Shown here: in pieces, positions 59,780 to 64,000 of the stretch
Numbering within the stretch: position 1 is the stretch's first letter
Layout of the letters: each line of letters begins with the position of its first letter
Origin: Lepidodermella squamata
Taxonomy: Eukaryota; Gastrotricha
Length of the DNA stretch: 64,000 nt
Assembly: GCA_047495785.1 (NCBI GenBank)
Contig: JBLDXI010000004.1
Span: 1,240,001-1,304,000, forward strand
Direction of reading: 5' to 3'
The notes under the pieces: generated by a model
Told to the model about the DNA's origin: nothing
Seen by the model: only the letters and a program-made list of their open reading frames with translations
Databases searched by the model: none
Position numbers and translations under genes: made by a program

Positions 59780-60080
59780 GAACGAATATGCCGTTTAACA
59801 GATTGACAAACATATTCAGAACATTCAAAACATTCAGTGTTTGCGTCGGCTTCGTCCCCTTGCTTTCTGGCTCTCCAGTCGCAATTTTTCTCGAAAGCTC
59901 TCGCATTTTCAGCTGCTTGCTTCTTGATCTCCCGAATTTCCGTAGTCGATAATTCAGGCTCTTCTCTTTCCGTAGTTTTCACATGGGTAGCTCTGCCACC
60001 TTTCGACACCATAGAAAGTTCATCTGAAACGAGCCGATACTTTTCTGTATTCACAAAAATTCTCCGAGAAAAGTCACTAA
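59780..60080 (-). other. Coding-like sequence inside the 2.3-kb element
   Basis: The minus-strand frame continues for about 100 codons with charged, non-repetitive composition (for example EPELSTTEIREIKKQAAENA, then FEKNCDWRARKQGDEADA). It could be a remnant of the element's own protein or a captured host exon. I do not recognise it. Confidence 0.3.
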
Positions 60081-60418
60081 CATTGTGGAACCACTGGTAA
60101 GTTGAACTTTGGCGCGCACGCTGATTGGTCAATTTATCGTTGCTAATGACTCCGGAATGAAACATTTCTGTCGTGCAATCCACTAATAAATTATTTTTTA
60201 TTTATGTAAAAAATGACCTTGCCACACGCTCTGCACGGTTTCCAATGACCACGAGCGTAAACTCCATATTAATTGTGGTAAATCGCTGCGGCAAAAAACA
60301 CTTGTTGCAAAAAATCTTATGGATCGCACGACTGAACGTTTCATCCGGGAGTCATAGCAACGATCGATTGACCAATCAGCGTGCGCATTGGATTGGACTT
60401 TTAAGTGGTCACACAATG
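60081..60418. mobile_element. Mariner-type MITE (CATTGTG family), second copy
   Basis: 338 bp with ends CATTGTGG...CACAATG and the same internal arms as 33342-33680. It is flanked by AA on both sides instead of TA. Nested inside the 59057-61393 element. Confidence 0.85.
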
Positions 60419-60870
60419 AACCTTTGCGCCAACACCTCGAAATTTAGGACAAATCTTCGCATGAGGAATCAAACTGCTTGGTCTCACAAAAATGTAACAT
60501 GCATTCTATAAAGAACATTTATTGAAAATTGCATAGGAAATAAAAAATAGTCATTTGAGACAAGTTTGAGACAAGTTTGAGACAAGTGAGGTTGCAAACA
60601 AGTTGTGACAACATCATAGTAAATTCTGACGCGTGCAACTTATTTTGCTAAGTTCACATTTTTGAATCAAACGGACCTCGGCGCGGTGTCACTTGCGGAC
60701 GGGCACGTTGATGCTCAGGCTTCAACAGTAGAGCGCATGCTAATATTGGGTGAGATGCGAGATGTAAAGACGACAATGTTCCATATTATTCCTAATTGTT
60801 CCATGTAAGCAAGACTTCATGTACTCACACGTGTAAAAATTGCGTAGTTACATGTTATTTTTTGGGTGTA

Positions 60871-61121
60871 TAATAATAATAATAATAATAATGGTTTTAT
60901 TTAGTCCTCCTATCGATTAAGCATCTATACCGTAATAACGGTTTTGAGGAGGGCGAAGGCAGGCGAAAGATGGAAATCACCCACCCCCACAATTGAAGAT
61001 TCTACTTTTTCCAAAAAATTCATAATCATTCATTGAGTCAACAATGTTGCGCCATTCGATTTTATCAAAAGATAGTAATTCAGTCAATTGCAGATCCGGA
61101 ATAATTTTAATTTCGAATTCA
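60871..61121 (-). mobile_element. LINE 3' end, third copy, with target duplication
   Basis: The minus strand reproduces the end of the LINE ORF, its 3' UTR (CGCCTGCCTTCGCCCTC) and the (ATT)n tail of the 46351-47910 element. TTTTTGGGTGTA occurs on both sides (about 60859-60870 and 61122-61133), a 12-bp target duplication proving a separate retrotransposition of a strongly truncated copy. Confidence 0.85.
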
Positions 61122-61790
61122 TTTTTGGGTGTAATCTTTTGAATTTTTGAATTTTTGGGTGTAATCTTTACAAAATTCCAGCTGGTTTTAATTTAACCTT
61201 TTTACATGTAAAGTCCTCACTTTACATCGTCGAATTTCCGCTCAATTCCATGTAACTTCTTGGAAGCGCGACATTATTGCATGTAACAACAATCGCCATC
61301 TTCTTACATCCACCATTACATGTCAGAATTGCGTCCTTTCATGTAAAAATGTCGGATTTACAGCTAATGAAACCCAGTTTTTTCTGTGCGGGAAATGCGC
61401 CGCAATCAATGCTGCGTTGGCGACGATTAGGTCAGACGCCGAGCTGGCTGCTGCTAGTCAAGCGCTGACGGCGGCGGAGGCTGATAGCGCTTGGATCGCC
61501 CTCACTCTCGAAAACGGCGAATTCAAATGCGATGATGGGTAAAGTTTCACTTTCGTCGCATCGCAGTGGTATGGTGGCGATGGCAATTGTGGTTTTCCCG
61601 TATTTTTAATCGCCAAGTATCTTGGACTCCCAGTCGATGGTTAATACTATAGGACCAATTTTTGTAATATGGCGCTAGCGACGCTGTTTTATGCAAGTCG
61701 TTTTAGTGGTCCACTTTCCCTATGGACAAAGCCTTGTGAGATTGCCGTAAGAAGCCGAAGTAAAATAATAAGATAATGTTGCGGAGATTA

Positions 61791-64000
61791 CAGTGCTCCC
61801 CCGATATCTGCATGGCGGCCGGGTCCAGGGTCGTGCAATTATCGAGGGAGACAGTTAACGGGGGCTGTAAATGAGTCAGGGATTAAGTTTGAGCGAGTTG
61901 CTAGCCAGATGGCGCTGAGCAAACAGTTAACATGGCAACGCGTCAACGATTTTTTTAACTATAACGCTGTCTTTTTATTGCTTAGCTGCAATTCGCTAGC
62001 CGGGAAGAGTTGGATGAATGGCAAATGTTCAAGTTTGAAGTAATCTTTTGCGCAGAGAGGGCTGATTAAGTTTATATCAATTCCTTAAATGAACCGAATC
62101 CGAAAGCAACGCCTTTGCGGGCTATTTTTTAAGGTGGGCTGTGCTCTTGTTCCTACCTACCAGTAATTTATTCACCGCGGCATCATTATCTCTCTGTCGT
62201 GCTGGTTGTTCGATATTTCTGTCTCATTTCTCGTTCGCGTTGTAAAACACCTCTGAGATTTGTAATTTGTACGTGGCCGAGTTATCAACGATGTGGAAGA
62301 GGTTATTTCAACCTTCAGTTCAAACTCTGCCATATAACTCTAGTCATAAATAAATTGTATTATCCATCTTCTTGTTCGGGCAAGTTAATTTTTCTAATCA
62401 TTCTTTTAAGGTGACATGATTCCACGGAATTACTTTGATTAGAATACAAAAAATATTTAAGGCGGTTTCTAGGGATCGTCGAGCCTCCTCGGCAGTAGGC
62501 GGTTGCACTGCGGCAGCTTCTTCGGTCGCGTTCGAGGCGAACTCGTATTCCTCGCGTACGACTTCGACGACGCTGTTGATAGAGTTTTCGTCTTGAATCG
62601 AGTCTTCGGCCGCCACCTCAACATCAGCATTGAGCCACGCCAATGTCGCGGCCTCGTTATCGGCCATAGGGAAAAGCGCGCCGATGGCCAAAGGGAGTCG
62701 GTCAAGCCCGTCGTTTCCGTCCTGACCGTCCTGACCTTGTTCTAACAGTTCTTCACCAACGATGCTTTCGATGATGGGGTTCGCCTGGTCTGCGAAACAC
62801 TGGCCCAAAGTTTTGTCCCAGCATTTCGTATTGGTGGCCGAATTTTTCAAGAGGTTGAAAGCTTCGCCGATCAATTCGCATGCGTCCTTGAGGCTTAGTA
62901 ATTTGAACCTGGCCCAGAAAGTGGTGAAGCTGGGCTCCTCGTCCTCGCCAATCAGGTGATCCATCAGCAACCGGCGGTAATCGGCTTTGAACTTGGCGAT
63001 GGAACCGCCGTCCAATGGCTGGGCGATGCTGGTAGTGTTCGGAGGCAGGAAAAGGCATTTGATGTTGCCAGCAGGTGTTGACAGGCTTTCAACAAGACAA
63101 ACAAAAGGAAGTTATGACGGAACAGATACATACCTTCATACGCGAAACCGTCGCGGGATCAACGTTAAGCTCGTTTGCCGGCTGCATCCTGTTTTTCTCC
63201 CCACTTCTCAATGCCTGCATAGCTGTAACCTGAGTCTTCAAATTAATGCTTCTTCCTCGTGCCATTAGATACAACAGATTTCGGGGCTTGTGTCACGCTC
63301 ATGATTTCCAAAAAATTCAAAAAAATTTGGTATAGGTATTTATTGTAAAATCTAAAAGCGAAAGAAGCCGATAGCTAGCCATTTTAATTCATAAAACGAA
63401 TCTGCAAACAACAAACCAGACTTTCAAATAGAAAAATTTTGGCAGAGCCTTCGGCCGCCCCTCGGGATGTTGCAATATTCAAAGTCAAAATTAAAAATTA
63501 AAAATGAGGAATTAGTATCCGGAAACCTGTAGTCGAGGTCGTCAAGTAGATCTGAGGGACGTTTTGGCATAATTCAACATGAAACTCGTTACAGGTAATC
63601 AGAGGAAAAATCATAAGTAAAATTGAAACACATGAAAATTGATTTAAAAAAACATATTTTAATAGCTGCATTAAAAGAAAGAAGAATGAGTAGGTTATTC
63701 CGATAATTTCAATGATTGCGCAACACGATAACTGGGTCAGACAGACAATTCGAAGTTAAAAAAATCGAAAAAATCTACACATCTATAAATTTCCTTGCAA
63801 AATAAATCATCTTCAGTTTCATTCGGCCCAAAAATGTCTTCATCCAGCTGTCTAAGGGCCGCTAACAGCCTTCAAGTGAACTCTGGTCTATGTAAGATTG
63901 GTTTATGAGCGAGTAAGGTGATATAAGAATTCGGAATAGCTTATTAAATGACAAATAATCATCATATGTAATTTTTAAGCTGGCCCACGAGCTGCAAAAA
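61791..64000 (-). mobile_element. Pogo/Tigger-like element, right end beyond the window
   Basis: Left terminus CAGTGCTCCCCCGATATCTG follows TA at 61789-61790, in the 3' flank of L8. Minus-strand transposase pieces lie at 62398-63265. The opposite end is not seen before 64000. Confidence 0.7.
62398..63265 (-). pseudogene. Pogo/Tigger transposase, internally deleted
   Basis: At the 5' end (63265 downward) is an N-terminal helix-turn-helix: MARGRSINLKTQVTAMQALR followed by VDPATVSRMK, like the CENP-B/psq domain of pogo-type transposases. After about 50 nt with GT...AG borders the frame continues with LFLPPNTTSIAQPLDGGSIA, the conserved block following the second catalytic Asp, and a C-terminal domain ending with an acidic stretch at 62398. 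The first catalytic part (DxD, about 250 residues) is missing. The remaining frame of about 205 codons is open, so the deletion derivative may be young or transcribed. Confidence 0.75.

Larger units (their letters stand above)
59057..61393. mobile_element. 2.3-kb TIR element with TTACATG subterminal arrays, in E10 of L8
   Basis: Perfect 21-bp inverted ends starting CCCGCACAGAAAAAACTGGG are followed on each side by ACATTTTTACATG. An apparent 2-bp AA duplication flanks the insertion, judged against L5/L7 E10. Both ends carry many TTACATG or CATGTAA motifs (about 59090-59210 and 60780-61345). Inside are a MITE and a LINE tail plus a minus-strand frame of possible captured coding sequence. The superfamily is not assigned. 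Confidence 0.85.
54676..61706 (+). pseudogene. L8: deleted and transposon-split C-type lectin gene, type B CTLD
   Basis: E1 begins with ATG 54676 and codes the signal peptide to 54728. After a 3.5-kb insertion it resumes at 58234-58277 (GKEKNWVRCFS in frame with L7). The sequence then jumps straight into intron 8, so E2-E8 are deleted. E9 58327-58398 is intact. E10 begins at 58860 and is cut at 59056 by a 2337-bp element, resuming at 61394 and ending near 61706. Where other copies have WDDGS, this one has a Cys and a TAA stop. Thus at least two insertions, one deletion and nonsense mutations inactivate it. The paralogues L5 and L7 show what the empty sites looked like. Confidence 0.88.

Overview
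The window is eukaryotic, from an invertebrate animal. It carries short GT-AG introns (mostly about 50-100 nt), AATAAA signals 100-145 nt after stop codons, and dense animal-type transposons: RTE-like and R2-like retrotransposons, pogo/Tigger, piggyBac-like and mariner-like elements. An ecdysozoan is my best guess, but the species cannot be fixed from sequence alone. No rRNA, tRNA gene, CRISPR array or bacterial-style operon was seen.

The core of the window is a tandem, bidirectional array of one multi-exon gene family that I cannot match to a named family. I label its members L1-L8. Every intact member has the same ten coding exons: E1 signal peptide plus first cysteine unit, E2, E3, E4, E5, E6, E7, E8, E9, and E10, which carries the last cysteine unit fused to a C-type lectin-like domain (CTLD). 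The predicted proteins are secreted and about 432-446 aa. They contain five homologous units of pattern C-x(8-10)-C-x6-C...C followed by one CTLD. L2 (14646-18755, -), L3 (19688-22145, -), L4 (24269-26592, -), L6 (38699-42421, -) and L7 (44760-50239, +) read as complete genes. L1 (-), L5 (+) and L8 (+) are pseudogenes, and single-exon relics lie between them. CTLDs fall into two classes: type A (L1-L3, left third) and type B (L4-L8, centre and right).

Layout. 1-3.8 kb: an unrecognised stretch, then an intact 631-aa DDE-type transposase-like gene. 3.8-5.9 kb: L1 relic. 5.9-10.3 kb: non-coding, with a foldback element. 10.5-16.1 kb: a 2713-bp direct duplication of the 3' half of L2. 16.1-18.8 kb: the 5' half of L2, with a Tc1/pogo-type MITE and a piggyBac-like element in one intron. 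19.7-26.6 kb: L3 and L4 with relic exons between them. 27-30 kb: two foldback elements and a scrambled relic. 31.5-36.1 kb: L5, broken by two dated insertions. 36.3-37.9 kb: retroelement and MITE debris. 38.7-42.4 kb: L6. 43-44 kb: a small two-exon gene of unknown function and a relic. 44.8-50.2 kb: L7, still open although an RTE-like LINE sits directly at a splice acceptor. 50.2-54 kb: foldback and TIR elements and a SWIM zinc-finger relic. 54.2-61.7 kb: L8, split by a 3.5-kb element (containing an R2-like relic) and a 2.3-kb element (containing a MITE and a LINE tail). 61.8 kb to the end: a pogo/Tigger element.

The intact L genes presumably make a set of secreted lectin-like proteins with varied CTLDs. 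Their transcription may be coordinated by a promoter motif shared by L2-L6. An innate recognition or mucosal/matrix role is inference from domain type and gene turnover, not shown by the sequence.
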